A DNA stretch of 64,000 nucleotides from Tropicimonas sp033101155 (GCF_033101155.1 NZ_JAWMPX010000022.1:1-64000), one strand, 5' to 3'. Positions 25,664 to 35,585 are shown, counted from the stretch's first letter. A program made the numbers and translations. Notes: a model not told the origin generated them from the sequence alone.

Positions 25664-26695
25664 TCAGCGGCCGTGGGATTTGAGCATGGCGAGGCGGAGG
25701 AACATTCGTTCGACCAGCGCCATTTGCGGTGCGGTCTGCCCGCCTGAGCGCAGCGAAAGATCGGTATCGACAAGGATCGTCAAGGCGGTTTCCAGCTTGC
25801 GCAGCCCCCAATCCTGGGCCTGCCGGATCATGCGGTCGCGGCGCGGGCCGAAGATTGGCGGACGCTGGCGGGCAATGCCGGCGGCGGGGCCCTTGGGGTC
25901 GGCGCTCGCGGCATGCAGCGCGCGGAAATGGCGGGTCGCGAAGATGACCAGCGTGGTGGGATTCTCGCCCTGACCGTCGAGCTTCTGCATCAGCGGGCCG
26001 ATCTCGCGGTGGCGTCCCTCGGCCACGGCGCGCAGCAGGTCATCCACGGCGGCTTCGATGGTGGCCGGGGCGAGATCGGCGATCTCTGCGCTCACCAGGG
26101 GCGTTGCGTCACCGATCTTGTAGAGCGCGAGCTTTTCCAGGGTCTGGCGAAAATCGCCCGGATCAAGCGCACGGGCGAGGGCTTCGAGATCGGCCATGGC
26201 TGTCGGGTCGATCTCTTTCATGCCGGCCCGTTTCAGTTCCGTCTCGATCTCGGCGCGGCTTGGCGGGTCGTCATAGATCGCCGCGCAGAGCGCGTTCTTG
26301 TGGGCTTCGAAGAGCTTGCGCAGCTTGGAGCTGGCCTTGAGCTGCCCGGCCGTGGCAACGATCATCGCGTCGCCGGGGTGCCATTCCTCCAGCGCGGATT
26401 TCATCGCCGGGGTCTGGCTGTCAGTCATATCCTCGACCAGCACGGCGCGTTGACCGGGGAAGAACCCCGTCGCCTTGACCGCGTCGAGCAGCGCGGCCCC
26501 GTCGCGGCGCAGCTCGGCGCCGTTCATCCGTGTGAGCCGCATCTCGTCATCGCCATTGGGCCCGATCAGCGCCGCGACGAGGTCCTGCCGTTTGAGCGAA
26601 ACCCGCATCGCGTCGGCGCCGTAGATCAGGACCCCGGCACGTTTGGGGTCGGGTTTTGCGAAGAAGGCCGTGGCGTCGCGCGGGGAGAGTTTCAC
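25664..26695 (-). CDS. holA: DNA polymerase III subunit delta
   Basis: The clamp-loader subunit that opens the beta sliding clamp. 343 aa with a GTG start (MKLSPRDATAFFAK) overlapping the lptE stop as GTGA, a translational-coupling arrangement. Signatures are PDPKRAGVLIYGADAMRV, FFPGQRAVLVEDM, and a C-terminal helical collar (RDRMIRQAQDWGLRKLETAL). A longer TTG start is possible but less likely. Confidence 0.92.
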   Translation of the reverse strand: MKLSPRDATAFFAKPDPKRAGVLIYGADAMRVSLKRQDLVAALIGPNGDDEMRLTRMNGAELRRDGAALLDAVKATGFFPGQRAVLVEDMTDSQTPAMKSALEEWHPGDAMIVATAGQLKASSKLRKLFEAHKNALCAAIYDDPPSRAEIETELKRAGMKEIDPTAMADLEALARALDPGDFRQTLEKLALYKIGDATPLVSAEIADLAPATIEAAVDDLLRAVAEGRHREIGPLMQKLDGQGENPTTLVIFATRHFRALHAASADPKGPAAGIARQRPPIFGPRRDRMIRQAQDWGLRKLETALTILVDTDLSLRSGGQTAPQMALVERMFLRLAMLKSHGR

Positions 26696-27189
26696 GGAAG
26701 CCAACTCGGCGCGGTGGCATAGAGGCGGCTGACCACCTCGTCCGCCATCAGGATCATCAGCCGCTCCCGGGCGTCGGTCTGCGAGGCCCGGGTGGCGACG
26801 GTGGTGCCGATCGCGGAATAGCCGGTGAAATTGCGCACCATGCCGCTGGTCAGCACCTCATTCGTGTTTCGGTCGACAACGCTGTAGGTCAGCCGGCCTT
26901 TCAGGTGGTACCGATAGGTGGAGTTGCTCGGCGTCTTGGCGAGGCCCTCCGAACTCAGATTCATGCTGTAATTCAGCTGATAAGGTGCGGCGTCGTTGCG
27001 TCCGAGACGGTCTTCGATACGGTCTACAAAGATAAAGCTTTGCTTGTTGGAGGCGGCTTTGGGCAGTATCTGGCCGCGCAAGCTGTCACCGGACTGGCCG
27101 GGCGCATAGGCTGGCTGGAAGCCGCAGCCGGCCAGCAAGCCGACGGCGGCAAGACCTGCCAGGATCTGCCGGCGGTCAGACCACGACAT
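26692..27189 (-). CDS. lptE: LPS-assembly lipoprotein LptE
   Basis: 165 aa. Signal peptide with lipobox LLAGC, lipidated cysteine C22. The mature part GFQPAYAPGQS...YRYHLKGRLTYSVVDRNTNEVLTSGMVRNF matches LptE, the outer-membrane lipoprotein that plugs and guides LptD in LPS insertion. The start overlaps leuS by 14 bp and the stop overlaps holA, giving a tightly packed leuS-lptE-holA operon. Confidence 0.93.
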   Translation of the reverse strand: MSWSDRRQILAGLAAVGLLAGCGFQPAYAPGQSGDSLRGQILPKAASNKQSFIFVDRIEDRLGRNDAAPYQLNYSMNLSSEGLAKTPSNSTYRYHLKGRLTYSVVDRNTNEVLTSGMVRNFTGYSAIGTTVATRASQTDARERLMILMADEVVSRLYATAPSWLP

Positions 27190-29767
27190 TGACGATCCGC
27201 CCGGGCACGACGATCAGTTTTTTCGGCTGACCACCATTCAGCGCCTTCACGACGGCCTCATGCGCCAGCACCAGCGCTTCAACGGACGGTTTGTCCGCAT
27301 CCTTGGCAACCTCCAGTTCGCCGCGCCTCTTGCCGTTGATCTGGATCGGAAGGGTGATCGTGTCCTCGACCAGCATTGCGGGATCAGCTTTTGGCCAGGG
27401 CGCGCGGGCGACCAGCCCTTCGCCGCCGAGCAGCGACCAGATCTCTTCGGCCAGGTGCGGGGTCATCGGCGACATGAGCTGCGCCATGACCCGCATTGCC
27501 TGCGCCTTGGCGCCGGCGCTGGCCTTGGATTTGGCGACCGTGTTGGTGAAGCCATAGAGCTTGGCGATGGAGGTGTTGAAGGCGAAGCCTTCGATTCCGT
27601 CAGTCACATCGGCGATGGCGCGATGCGTTGCCTTCTCAAGCGCGACATCCTCCGTGCCGCCTTCGGGCACACCGGCCTCGGCCAGCTCAAAAGCGATCCG
27701 GAAGACGCGGCCGAGATGCTTGTAGGCCGCCTCTGCGCCGGACGCGGTCCATTCCACGTCCCGTTCCGGCGGGCTGTCGGACATCACGAACCAGCGCGCG
27801 GTATCGGCGCCGTATTTGGTGACAATATCGACCGGGTCGACCACGTTCTTCTTGGATTTCGACATCTTGGCAGAGGGAATCACCTCCACCGCCTCGCCCG
27901 TTGCGGTCACGGTCACGCCGGTCTCGCCCCGCTCGACATCTTCGGGCAGGTGATAGACCGGGCGGTCATTCTCATCGCGGGTCAGGTAGATCTCATGCGT
28001 CACCATCCCTTGCGTGAAAAGCGCATTGAACGGCTCCTTGCATTTCTCGGGCAGGTGCCCGGTCAGGTGCATCGCGCGGGCGTAGAAGCGCGAATAGAGC
28101 AGATGCAGGATCGCGTGTTCGATGCCGCCGATATACTGGTCGACATTCATCCAGTAGGAGGCTTCCTCGGCCACGGTCGGCGTTTCGGCGCGCGGCGCGG
28201 TGAAGCGGGCGAAATACCAGGACGAATCGACAAAGGTGTCCATCGTGTCCGTCTCGCGCTTGGCAGGCTTGCCGCAGGACGGGCAAGGCGTGTCGCGCCA
28301 GGTGGGGTGGCGGTCCAGCGGGTTGCCGGGCACGGAGAAGTCGATCGGCGTGCCGCCCTCGTCATAGGGCAACTCGACGGGCAGGTTCTCGCGCTTCTCC
28401 GGCACCACGCCGCAATCTTCGCAATGCACGACCGGAATCGGGCAACCCCAGTAGCGCTGGCGAGAGAGGCCCCAGTCGCGCAGACGGAACTTGGTCACGC
28501 CCTCGCCCAACCCCTTCCCGTCGAAGAGATCGATGGCGGAGGCGATTCCCGCCTCGCCGGTCTGCTCGGAAGCCCCGGCGAAGCCTTTGACGTAATTCAC
28601 CTTCTCCGACTTCAGTGGCACATAGGCCTCGCCGCCATCCTCGGGGGACTCGAAATCGGCCGCCGGGTCCAGCGGCGCGTAGGTCGAGACGACGGGCAGG
28701 TTATACTTGCGGGCGAATTCGAGGTCGCGCGCGTCATGAGCCGGGCAGCCGAAAATGGCGCCGGTGCCGTAATCCATCAGGATGAAATTGGCGACATATA
28801 TCGGCAGCTCCCAGCTCGGATCCAGCGGGTGGCGGACCGTCAGGCCGGTGTCGAAGCCACGCTTCTCGGCCTTTTCCAGTTCTTCTTCCGAGGTGCCCAT
28901 GCGGCGGCACTCGGCGCAGAACTCGGCGATTCCCGCGTTGTCCGTTTCCAGTTCCCTCGCCAACGGGTGATCGGGCGAGATGCCGACGAAGCTCGCGCCC
29001 ATCAGCGTGTCTGGGCGGGTCGTGTAGACTTCAACCTTTTCAAAGCCTTCAGGGGCATCCACCATGTCGAAGGCGAATTGCAGCCCGCGGCTCTTGCCGA
29101 TCCAGTTGGCCTGCATCAGGCGCACCTTTTCGGGCCAGTCCTCCAGCCCGTCCAGCGCGTCGAGCAGCTCTTCGGAGAAATCCGAGATCTTGAAGAACCA
29201 TTGCGTCAGTTCCTTGCGCTCGACCAGCGCGCCGGAGCGCCAGCCGCGCCCCTGTTCGACCTGCTCATTGGCGAGCACCGTCATGTCGACCGGGTCCCAG
29301 TTGACCACCGCGTTCTTGCGATAAATCAGGTCCGCTTCCAGCATGTCGATGAACATGCGTTGCTGCTGGGCGTAGTATTCCGGGTCGCAAGTGGCGAATT
29401 CACGGCTCCAGTCGATGGACAGGCCGAGCGGTTTCATCTGGCCGCGCATGTCGGCGATATTGCCGTAGGTCCAGTCCTTCGGGTGGCCACCAGAGGCCAT
29501 TGCTGCATTTTCCGCCGGCATCCCGAAGGCATCCCAGCCCATCGGGTGCAACACGCTGAAGCCACAGGACGATTTATAGCGCGCGATGACATCGCCCATG
29601 GTGTAGTTGCGCACATGGCCGATATGGATGCGTCCCGAGGGATAGGGGAACATCTCCAGCACGTAGTATTTCGGCTTTGCGGGGTCGCGAACGGCCTTGA
29701 AGACGCCGGCATCATCCCATGCGGCTTGCCATTTCGGTTCGATGACGGATGGGTCCAGGCGGGACAT
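27176..29767 (-). CDS. leuS: Leucine--tRNA ligase
   Basis: 863 aa, full length. Class I signatures are HIGH at residues 48-51 (PYPSGRIHIGHVRNY) and KMSKS in SAKMSKSKKNVVDPVDIV. The CP1 editing domain and zinc-type cysteine pairs (HCEDCGVVPE and TPCPSCGK) are present. It charges tRNA-Leu. It is the second gene of the DUF3576-leuS-lptE-holA group. Confidence 0.98.
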   Translation of the reverse strand: MSRLDPSVIEPKWQAAWDDAGVFKAVRDPAKPKYYVLEMFPYPSGRIHIGHVRNYTMGDVIARYKSSCGFSVLHPMGWDAFGMPAENAAMASGGHPKDWTYGNIADMRGQMKPLGLSIDWSREFATCDPEYYAQQQRMFIDMLEADLIYRKNAVVNWDPVDMTVLANEQVEQGRGWRSGALVERKELTQWFFKISDFSEELLDALDGLEDWPEKVRLMQANWIGKSRGLQFAFDMVDAPEGFEKVEVYTTRPDTLMGASFVGISPDHPLARELETDNAGIAEFCAECRRMGTSEEELEKAEKRGFDTGLTVRHPLDPSWELPIYVANFILMDYGTGAIFGCPAHDARDLEFARKYNLPVVSTYAPLDPAADFESPEDGGEAYVPLKSEKVNYVKGFAGASEQTGEAGIASAIDLFDGKGLGEGVTKFRLRDWGLSRQRYWGCPIPVVHCEDCGVVPEKRENLPVELPYDEGGTPIDFSVPGNPLDRHPTWRDTPCPSCGKPAKRETDTMDTFVDSSWYFARFTAPRAETPTVAEEASYWMNVDQYIGGIEHAILHLLYSRFYARAMHLTGHLPEKCKEPFNALFTQGMVTHEIYLTRDENDRPVYHLPEDVERGETGVTVTATGEAVEVIPSAKMSKSKKNVVDPVDIVTKYGADTARWFVMSDSPPERDVEWTASGAEAAYKHLGRVFRIAFELAEAGVPEGGTEDVALEKATHRAIADVTDGIEGFAFNTSIAKLYGFTNTVAKSKASAGAKAQAMRVMAQLMSPMTPHLAEEIWSLLGGEGLVARAPWPKADPAMLVEDTITLPIQINGKRRGELEVAKDADKPSVEALVLAHEAVVKALNGGQPKKLIVVPGRIVNVVV

Positions 29768-29847
29768 GCTTACCTCGGCTCACGGAGTGTTCTTTCCGCG
29801 GCTTGATAAGCCTGTGCCCGTCCAGCGTCCAGTGCGGCTTTGCGGTC

Positions 29848-30345
29848 TCAGAGCGCGGTGTGCTTGATCCGCAGTTGCCGCGCGCGAGAAAGAATCGCGT
29901 CTTCCACCGCGCGGACCGTGTCGGGATCGGCCGGGCCGGAGCGGGTGTTGAGCGAGACCTTGAGCGAGCGCGCGTCCAGCGCGGGGTCCGTTATATAGAC
30001 AGTCGCACGATAGGACCGTCCGCCGCCCGGCGGCGTGCCATAGCCGGTCACGAAGACGCCGGAGAAGGCGTCGATGCGCTCGACGGGCAGGAAGTTCAGG
30101 ATGTCCAGCGAGGCGGCCCAGAGGTAGCGGTTGACCTCGAGGCTGGTATTGGGGTCGTCGAGATTGGTGAACAGGTCCCAGATGGTCTCCCGGTCGTTCC
30201 CATCATTATCGACATACGGATTGAACTCGTCGGGCAGGTCGTTCGGGTCAACATCTGTCGAGATCCCGCCTCCCCAGCCGCAACTCGAAAGAACAGCAAC
30301 CAAGGCCAGCACCGACGCGATGCGAGTTCCACGTGCGAAGGTCAT
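29848..30345 (-). CDS. DUF3576 family lipoprotein
   Basis: 165 aa from MTFARGTRIASVLALVAVLSSCGW; an in-frame ATG seven codons upstream is less likely. The lipobox is VLSSC. The mature part (NDRETIWDLFTNLDDPNTSLEVNRYLW and DILNFLPVERIDAFSGVFVTGYG) fits DUF3576, an alphaproteobacterial envelope lipoprotein family of unknown function, conserved next to leuS. A link to envelope assembly is suggested by the neighbouring lptE only. Confidence 0.88.
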   Translation of the reverse strand: MTFARGTRIASVLALVAVLSSCGWGGGISTDVDPNDLPDEFNPYVDNDGNDRETIWDLFTNLDDPNTSLEVNRYLWAASLDILNFLPVERIDAFSGVFVTGYGTPPGGGRSYRATVYITDPALDARSLKVSLNTRSGPADPDTVRAVEDAILSRARQLRIKHTAL

Positions 30346-30582
30346 GCCCTTTGCCCCCAAAAACAACGTTTCGGCTGTGTCTAGCCGAGCCTACACGGCC
30401 TCACAAGTCCTTAGAGGATCGGCGAGCTTTCGCCACTGTGGCAAAGCTGCACCAAATTGCAGAACCGCAATTCGCCGCGCCAACCCCAGCTTGCAATCGA
30501 GGCGCTGCGGAGCGAGACATCCTTCATACCCAATTCGGATTCCCGAGTTGAGGTGAACTCTTGAGATACACGAGGGAAAACG

Positions 30583-31716
30583 ATGAAAAAGGTTCTTCTC
30601 ACTTCGACCGCTCTGGTCGCCTTTGCTGGCGCCGCTGCTGCTGAAGTTTCGCTCTCCGGCTGGGCCGAGATGGGTGTCATTGGTGGTTCGGACATCACCA
30701 GCCAGTTCTTCAACGACGTCGACGTCGACTTCACCCTCTCCGGTGAAACCGATGGCGGCCTGACCTTCGGCGCCAACGTCGATCTCGACGAAGCCGGTGA
30801 CAACCTCGGCAACGAGACCGACGATATGGGCATCGACGTGTTCGTGTCCGGCGAGTTCGGCACCGTGACCCTGGGCGACACCGACGGCGCTCTGGACTGG
30901 GCCCTGACCGATCCGGCAGGCGTTGGCAGCCCCGGCACGATCGCTGATGACGAAACCGCTCACTGGGGTCGTCAAGACACCTACCTGGACGGTTCGTATG
31001 ACGGCCAGATCCTCCGCTACGACTACTCCTATGAGGACTTCGGGTTCGCGATCTCCATCGAGCAGGACGACACGTCCGACTACGCGCTCGACGAACAAGA
31101 CCGCGACGCCTACGACTACCTCTGGGCCATCGGTGCCAAGTGGTCGCCGGAACTCGGCGCTGGCCTGCTCAAGCTGGGCATTGGTTACCAGGAAGGTGAC
31201 TTCGGCGAAGTCGGCTTCGGCCTGACCGACCAGATGGTCGACGACCTGTCCGAAATCGTTGCTGACGCTTCCGAAGAAGACCAGGACGCTCTGTCCGCCA
31301 TCTTCGGCTTCCGCGCCAACAGCGACGAAGCTGACGAACTGACGGTTGCTCTCGGCGAGAACACCAAAGTTTGGGGTCTCTCCGCTGCTTACGAGATGGA
31401 CAACGGCTTCTCGGTCGGTGCTGTCTACTCGCAGTGGGACGGCGACAATGTTGAAGGCGATCACTGGGCCATCGGCGCCGGTTACACCTTCGATGCCTTC
31501 ACGATCCACGCCAACTACGGCGAGCACTCCTTCGAGGGTGACTCCGGTGGTGAGCTCGACACCGACGGTTACGGTGTTGCTCTCGGCTATGACCTCGGTG
31601 GCGGTCTGTCGATCCTCGGCGGCTACGGCAAATCCGAGTACGACATCAAGGTTGGCGACGTCGACGCTTCCGACGACTTCGACACCTGGTCGCTCGGCCT
31701 GTCCATGTCCTTCTGA
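30583..31716 (+). CDS. General porin (Rhodobacter type)
   Basis: 377 aa with a cleavable signal peptide (MKKVLLTSTALVAFAGAAAA) and mature start EVSLSGWAEMG. Alternating beta strands end in the outer-membrane C-terminal phenylalanine (WSLGLSMSF). It forms a trimeric outer-membrane channel. Codon usage is strongly optimised (GACGTC, GGCGAC repeats), consistent with high expression. One loop (~residues 215-250) is an acidic helix-like insertion. A GAGGG ribosome site and a strong terminator frame the gene. Confidence 0.95.
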   Translation: MKKVLLTSTALVAFAGAAAAEVSLSGWAEMGVIGGSDITSQFFNDVDVDFTLSGETDGGLTFGANVDLDEAGDNLGNETDDMGIDVFVSGEFGTVTLGDTDGALDWALTDPAGVGSPGTIADDETAHWGRQDTYLDGSYDGQILRYDYSYEDFGFAISIEQDDTSDYALDEQDRDAYDYLWAIGAKWSPELGAGLLKLGIGYQEGDFGEVGFGLTDQMVDDLSEIVADASEEDQDALSAIFGFRANSDEADELTVALGENTKVWGLSAAYEMDNGFSVGAVYSQWDGDNVEGDHWAIGAGYTFDAFTIHANYGEHSFEGDSGGELDTDGYGVALGYDLGGGLSILGGYGKSEYDIKVGDVDASDDFDTWSLGLSMSF

Positions 31717-31741
31717 TCTCCGATCAGATACAGTTTAGGAA

Positions 31742-31772
31742 AGAGCGGGCTTCGGCCCGCTCTTTTCTTTTT
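31742..31772 (+). terminator. Terminator of the porin gene
   Basis: A 9-bp hairpin, AGAGCGGGC with TTCG tetraloop, is followed by a T-rich run, 25 bp after the porin stop. Confidence 0.92.
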
Positions 31773-31820
31773 GTGGGTCCGGGTGATAGCAGGGGGTGAC
31801 GACCAAGGGGACGAACCAGG

Positions 31821-33293
31821 ATGCTGCCACTCAATCCCGCCAAACTCCCGGAACAGGTGCAGAAAGCCCGCAAGCTGCAGGCAGCCGGCCGCCTCGGCGA
31901 GGCAAAGGCGCTCTATGAAAAGCTCATGCGGATTGCGCCGGCGCGGGTCGAGATTCCGTTCCAGCTTGCCGTCATCGCCTGGCAGCAAGGCAACGAATCC
32001 CATGCCATTGAGCTTCTACGAAAGGCGCACAGCCTGCGCCCGGACGAGCCGCGCATTCTCAAGGCGCTGTCGGACCGGCTTTTCGATCTGGGAGAATCGC
32101 GCGAGGCGTTGGAGATCGACACGGCCATGATCGAGACCGCGCCGCGCGATGCCGGCCTGCGGATCGATAAGGCATTCAAACTTCAGTTGCTCGGAGAGTT
32201 CGACGCGGCGGAATCCGAACTCTGGATGGCGATCAAGCTCGATCCCACGCGCGGCGAGCCCTACCGGATGCTGGCGCGCAATCGCAAGATCGAGGCCGGG
32301 GACCCGTTGATCTCGAAAATGCGCAAGGCGCTGGAGCAGAAGAAGCTGCGGCCGGGCGCGCGCGAGGAGATCCAGTTCGCCATGGCCAAGGCGATGGAAG
32401 ACAGCAAGCAGTATGACAAGGTGTTTCGCTATCTGCGCCCTGCAAACGAGGCGATGAAGACGCGCTATGCTTACCGAGTGCAGGAGCGATGGGACGAGGT
32501 CGAGGCGCTGATCGACTCCTTCCGGGGCTTCGATTTCACGCCGCCGCCGGCGTCGGAAGACGGTTTCGCGCCGATCTTTGTCACCGGCCTTCCACGTTCG
32601 GGCACAACGCTTGTCGAGCGCATCCTCGCAAGCCATTCCGAGGTCAGCGCGGGCGGCGAGATGCCCTTTGCCCTGCGCAGCACCTATCAGGTGACACGGA
32701 CGGCGACAGCGACGTTCAAACCGATGTCCCAGATCACCCCGGCTGAGCTGGACCGGATCGGAACGACATATGAGGGTCTTGTCCGCAAATCGGTACAGTT
32801 CGACAGGATCGTGACCGACAAGGCTATCCAGGCGCATCTGGCGATGGGGCTCCTGAAGCAGGCCATTCCCGGCGCGCGCTTCATAGTCGTGCGCCGCGAT
32901 CCGCGCGACGGCCTCTACTCGATTTACAAGAACATGTTCGCCCATGGTACGCACAGATATGCCTATGATTTCGAAGATCTTGCCTCCTACTACGCCACTT
33001 TTCTGAAGATCCTTGATTTCTGGCGGGAGGCGATGCCGGGAGGATTCCATGAGGTCCAATACGAGGATCTGGTCGCCGATCCGGCGCCGCAGACGCGGGC
33101 CCTGATCGCGGCGGCCGGCCTCGATTGGGAAGATGCGTGCCTCAGGTCGCATGAGTCGAAGGGGGCGGTCTCGACGCTCTCGATGCAGCAGGTCCGACAG
33201 CCGATCTACCGCAGTTCGGCGGCGGCCTGGCGTCGCTATGAGAAGGATCTTCAGCCATTGATCGAAGCGCTTGAACGAGAAGGATGCCTGTAG
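31821..33293 (+). CDS. TPR-containing sulfotransferase family protein
   Basis: 490 aa. The first ~220 residues form about five tetratricopeptide-like helical repeats (for example ARKLQAAGRLGEAKALYEKLM and LLGEFDAAESELWMAIKLDP). The C-terminal sulfotransferase domain has the 5'-phosphosulfate loop GLPRSGTT (256-263) and the 3'-phosphate region VVRRDPRDGLYS for PAPS. There is no signal peptide. The acceptor is unknown; homologues of this layout often modify proteins or glycans. It is followed by the YggS gene with a single base between them. Confidence 0.87.
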   Translation: MLPLNPAKLPEQVQKARKLQAAGRLGEAKALYEKLMRIAPARVEIPFQLAVIAWQQGNESHAIELLRKAHSLRPDEPRILKALSDRLFDLGESREALEIDTAMIETAPRDAGLRIDKAFKLQLLGEFDAAESELWMAIKLDPTRGEPYRMLARNRKIEAGDPLISKMRKALEQKKLRPGAREEIQFAMAKAMEDSKQYDKVFRYLRPANEAMKTRYAYRVQERWDEVEALIDSFRGFDFTPPPASEDGFAPIFVTGLPRSGTTLVERILASHSEVSAGGEMPFALRSTYQVTRTATATFKPMSQITPAELDRIGTTYEGLVRKSVQFDRIVTDKAIQAHLAMGLLKQAIPGARFIVVRRDPRDGLYSIYKNMFAHGTHRYAYDFEDLASYYATFLKILDFWREAMPGGFHEVQYEDLVADPAPQTRALIAAAGLDWEDACLRSHESKGAVSTLSMQQVRQPIYRSSAAAWRRYEKDLQPLIEALEREGCL

Positions 33294-33294
33294 G

Positions 33295-33948
33295 ATGAGT
33301 CTGGGCGAGATACGCGGGAAGATTGCGACGGCGGAGAATGCGTCCGGTCGGCCGGATGGGTCGGTCAAGCTCATAGCCGTGTCGAAGGTGCAGCCGCTGG
33401 AACGGGTCGAGGCGGTTCTGGAGGAGGGCCACCGGGTCTTTGGCGAGAATCGCGTTCAGGAGGCGCAGGGCAAGTGGCCTGGTTTCAAGGAACGGTTTGA
33501 CGGGGTCGACCTGCACCTGATCGGACCGCTTCAGACCAACAAGGCCCGCGCCGCGCTGGATCTTTTCGACGTGATCCACAGCCTGGACCGGCCCAAGCTG
33601 GCATCCGCGCTGGCCCGTCTGGCGCAGGAACTGGGGAAATGCCCGCCGCTCTTCATTCAAGTCAACACCGGCGAGGAACCGCAGAAAGCGGGTGTGCTGC
33701 CCGCCGATCTCGACGGTTTTGTCGCGGAATCGCGGGGGATGGATCTGCCCATCCGGGGGCTGATGTGCATCCCGCCGGTCGAGGAAGAGCCGACGCTGCA
33801 TTTTGCCTTGCTGGCGAAGATGGCGGCGCGGAACGGGCTCGAAGGGCTCTCCATGGGGATGAGCAGCGATTTCGAGCGCGCGATTGCGCAGGGCGCGACG
33901 CATGTGCGGATCGGTTCGGCCATCTTTGGCGCGCGCGATTACAGCTAG
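33295..33948 (+). CDS. YggS family PLP homeostasis protein
   Basis: 217 aa from the ATG of MSLGEIRGKI. A single-domain TIM barrel binding pyridoxal phosphate at Lys31 (LIAVSKVQP). Family signatures are GENRVQEAQGKW, HLIGPLQTNK, GLMCIPP and LSMGMSSDFERAI. It buffers PLP and affects amino-acid and keto-acid balance; no enzymatic activity is known. Confidence 0.95.
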   Translation: MSLGEIRGKIATAENASGRPDGSVKLIAVSKVQPLERVEAVLEEGHRVFGENRVQEAQGKWPGFKERFDGVDLHLIGPLQTNKARAALDLFDVIHSLDRPKLASALARLAQELGKCPPLFIQVNTGEEPQKAGVLPADLDGFVAESRGMDLPIRGLMCIPPVEEEPTLHFALLAKMAARNGLEGLSMGMSSDFERAIAQGATHVRIGSAIFGARDYS

Positions 33949-34019
33949 TGCCGGCATCGACAGTCCGAGACCGGAGCCCGGTTGATCGGGGCCCCGTTCT
34001 GGTCGTGGTGTGAGATTGC

Positions 34020-35585
34020 CTATCCCAGTTTCCGAACGGCGCGTGTTCCATTTGTGACCGTCACGGTCTTCTCCGCCTCGAGCGAGCGGGCCAGCGAGGC
34101 AAAACGCGCGGCGGCAACCTCGCCGAAGAGCGCCGCGCTGTCCGGCGGCAGGCGCAGTTCCAGCGTGCGCTTCTTCGGGCGGTAGTTCAGCGTGCCCATC
34201 CCGTCCGGATTGGCGAAGGAGAACATCGCGCCGAAACGCAGCGCCTTGCCCAGCACCTCCGCTTCCTTGATCTGCTTCTCGCTCAGAAGGCCGAGGAGCG
34301 GGGCGAAGCGGTCGTCGGGGCGGGCGTTGCGGTAGCGATGGGCCAAGGCAAGGCCGAGATAGATCCGGCCAGGATGGTCGATCCCACCAAGATTGCCACG
34401 CGTAGCGCTGTCGAAACAGACCTCGGCGCGGTAATCGGGATGGGCACGCCAGTTGACGTCATGCAGCAGGCAGGCCGCCTTGATCCAGCGCGGGTTGCCG
34501 ACCGGTTTCTTGAAAAGCGGCGCGATGAAGTCGAACATGATCCGGCCGAAGCCGGGGATGCGTGCGGAGGTGTCCTGGGAGTGGCGCGCGGCCTCGATCA
34601 GCGGGTCGCGGCAGCGGATGCGCTGCGGCATCTGTTCGTAGAGCAATCCCTCGCGGATACCGTAGCCGGAGGTGACGATTTCGCGGATCCTGAACCGCGC
34701 CATCAGCCGGCGCAAGACCTCCCCCGCCATCGGCACCAGCGAGATCCGGGCCATGGAGAGGCGGGCGCTTTTGCGCAGCTCCTCGAGATCCTGCCCCTCA
34801 ATCCACTCCAGCGTCGCGCGAACGGACTTCGGTGTCATTCGGTAGTCATGCAGCACCGAGAGCGGGTAATCCTGCCGGATCATGTCGAGCCGTGCTATCG
34901 CCCGCCAGGAGCCGCCAACGAGATAGAGCCGGTCATGCCGCTCTATCTTCTCGGCCAACTCGTCGAGGACCTGCTTGATCTCGCGGTCGCGGCGTTTCCG
35001 GCCGCCCTTCATCGTTTCCAGCCGCAGCGGGCCGAGCGGTGACGTCGCCCGTTCCCAGACGCGTCCGCCCTCGACCCGGGCCAGTTCCATCGAGGATCCA
35101 CCGATATCGCAGACCAACCCCTCGGCCGACGGCCAGCCCAGCAGCACGCCCTGTGCCGAGAGCCGTGCCTCCTCCTCGCCATCGATCACGTGGATTGCCT
35201 GGCCTGTCTCGCGCTCGACCTCGGCGCAGAAATCCGCGCCGTCCTCGGCCACGCGCACCGCTGCCGTGGCCACCGCCGTCAAAGGTGGAATGCCCATGCC
35301 GCGCGCGAGGGCCACGAAACGCCGGATCGAGGCCAGTGCCCGGTCTCGTCCCTCCGGGTTGAGCCGACCGGTCTGGTCCATGCCGGCGCCAAGCCCGGCC
35401 ATCACCTTCTCGTTGAAAAAATAGGCCGGGCTGCGCGCCGCGCCGTCGAAGACGACAAGTCGGATCGAGTTGGACCCGATATCGATCACTCCGACACGGG
35501 CCAGCGCCCGCGCGGCCGGGTCCTCGAAGATCGGCCTTCCGAAGGGGCCCCAGTCGCTTTGGGCCTCGGCCATCGCTTCGTCCAT
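34020..35585 (-). CDS. Ppx/GppA family phosphatase (exopolyphosphatase type)
   Basis: About 521 aa from the ATG of MDEAMAEAQSDWG, preceded by GGAG; an ATG ten codons upstream is possible. Actin-like ATPase fold motifs are VGVIDIGSNSIRLVVFDG, the loop IDGEEEARLSAQGVLLG and GLVCDIGGSSMELARV. The C-terminal HD-like part reads LLHDVNWRAHPDYRAE. It hydrolyses inorganic polyphosphate or pppGpp; which one is not decidable here. It is followed by no close gene on its strand. Confidence 0.9.
   Translation of the reverse strand: MDEAMAEAQSDWGPFGRPIFEDPAARALARVGVIDIGSNSIRLVVFDGAARSPAYFFNEKVMAGLGAGMDQTGRLNPEGRDRALASIRRFVALARGMGIPPLTAVATAAVRVAEDGADFCAEVERETGQAIHVIDGEEEARLSAQGVLLGWPSAEGLVCDIGGSSMELARVEGGRVWERATSPLGPLRLETMKGGRKRRDREIKQVLDELAEKIERHDRLYLVGGSWRAIARLDMIRQDYPLSVLHDYRMTPKSVRATLEWIEGQDLEELRKSARLSMARISLVPMAGEVLRRLMARFRIREIVTSGYGIREGLLYEQMPQRIRCRDPLIEAARHSQDTSARIPGFGRIMFDFIAPLFKKPVGNPRWIKAACLLHDVNWRAHPDYRAEVCFDSATRGNLGGIDHPGRIYLGLALAHRYRNARPDDRFAPLLGLLSEKQIKEAEVLGKALRFGAMFSFANPDGMGTLNYRPKKRTLELRLPPDSAALFGEVAAARFASLARSLEAEKTVTVTNGTRAVRKLG

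Noticed and set aside
27260..29806. Plus-strand open frame of about 848 codons opposite leuS
   Set aside because: Shadow of leuS, lacking any recognisable motif.
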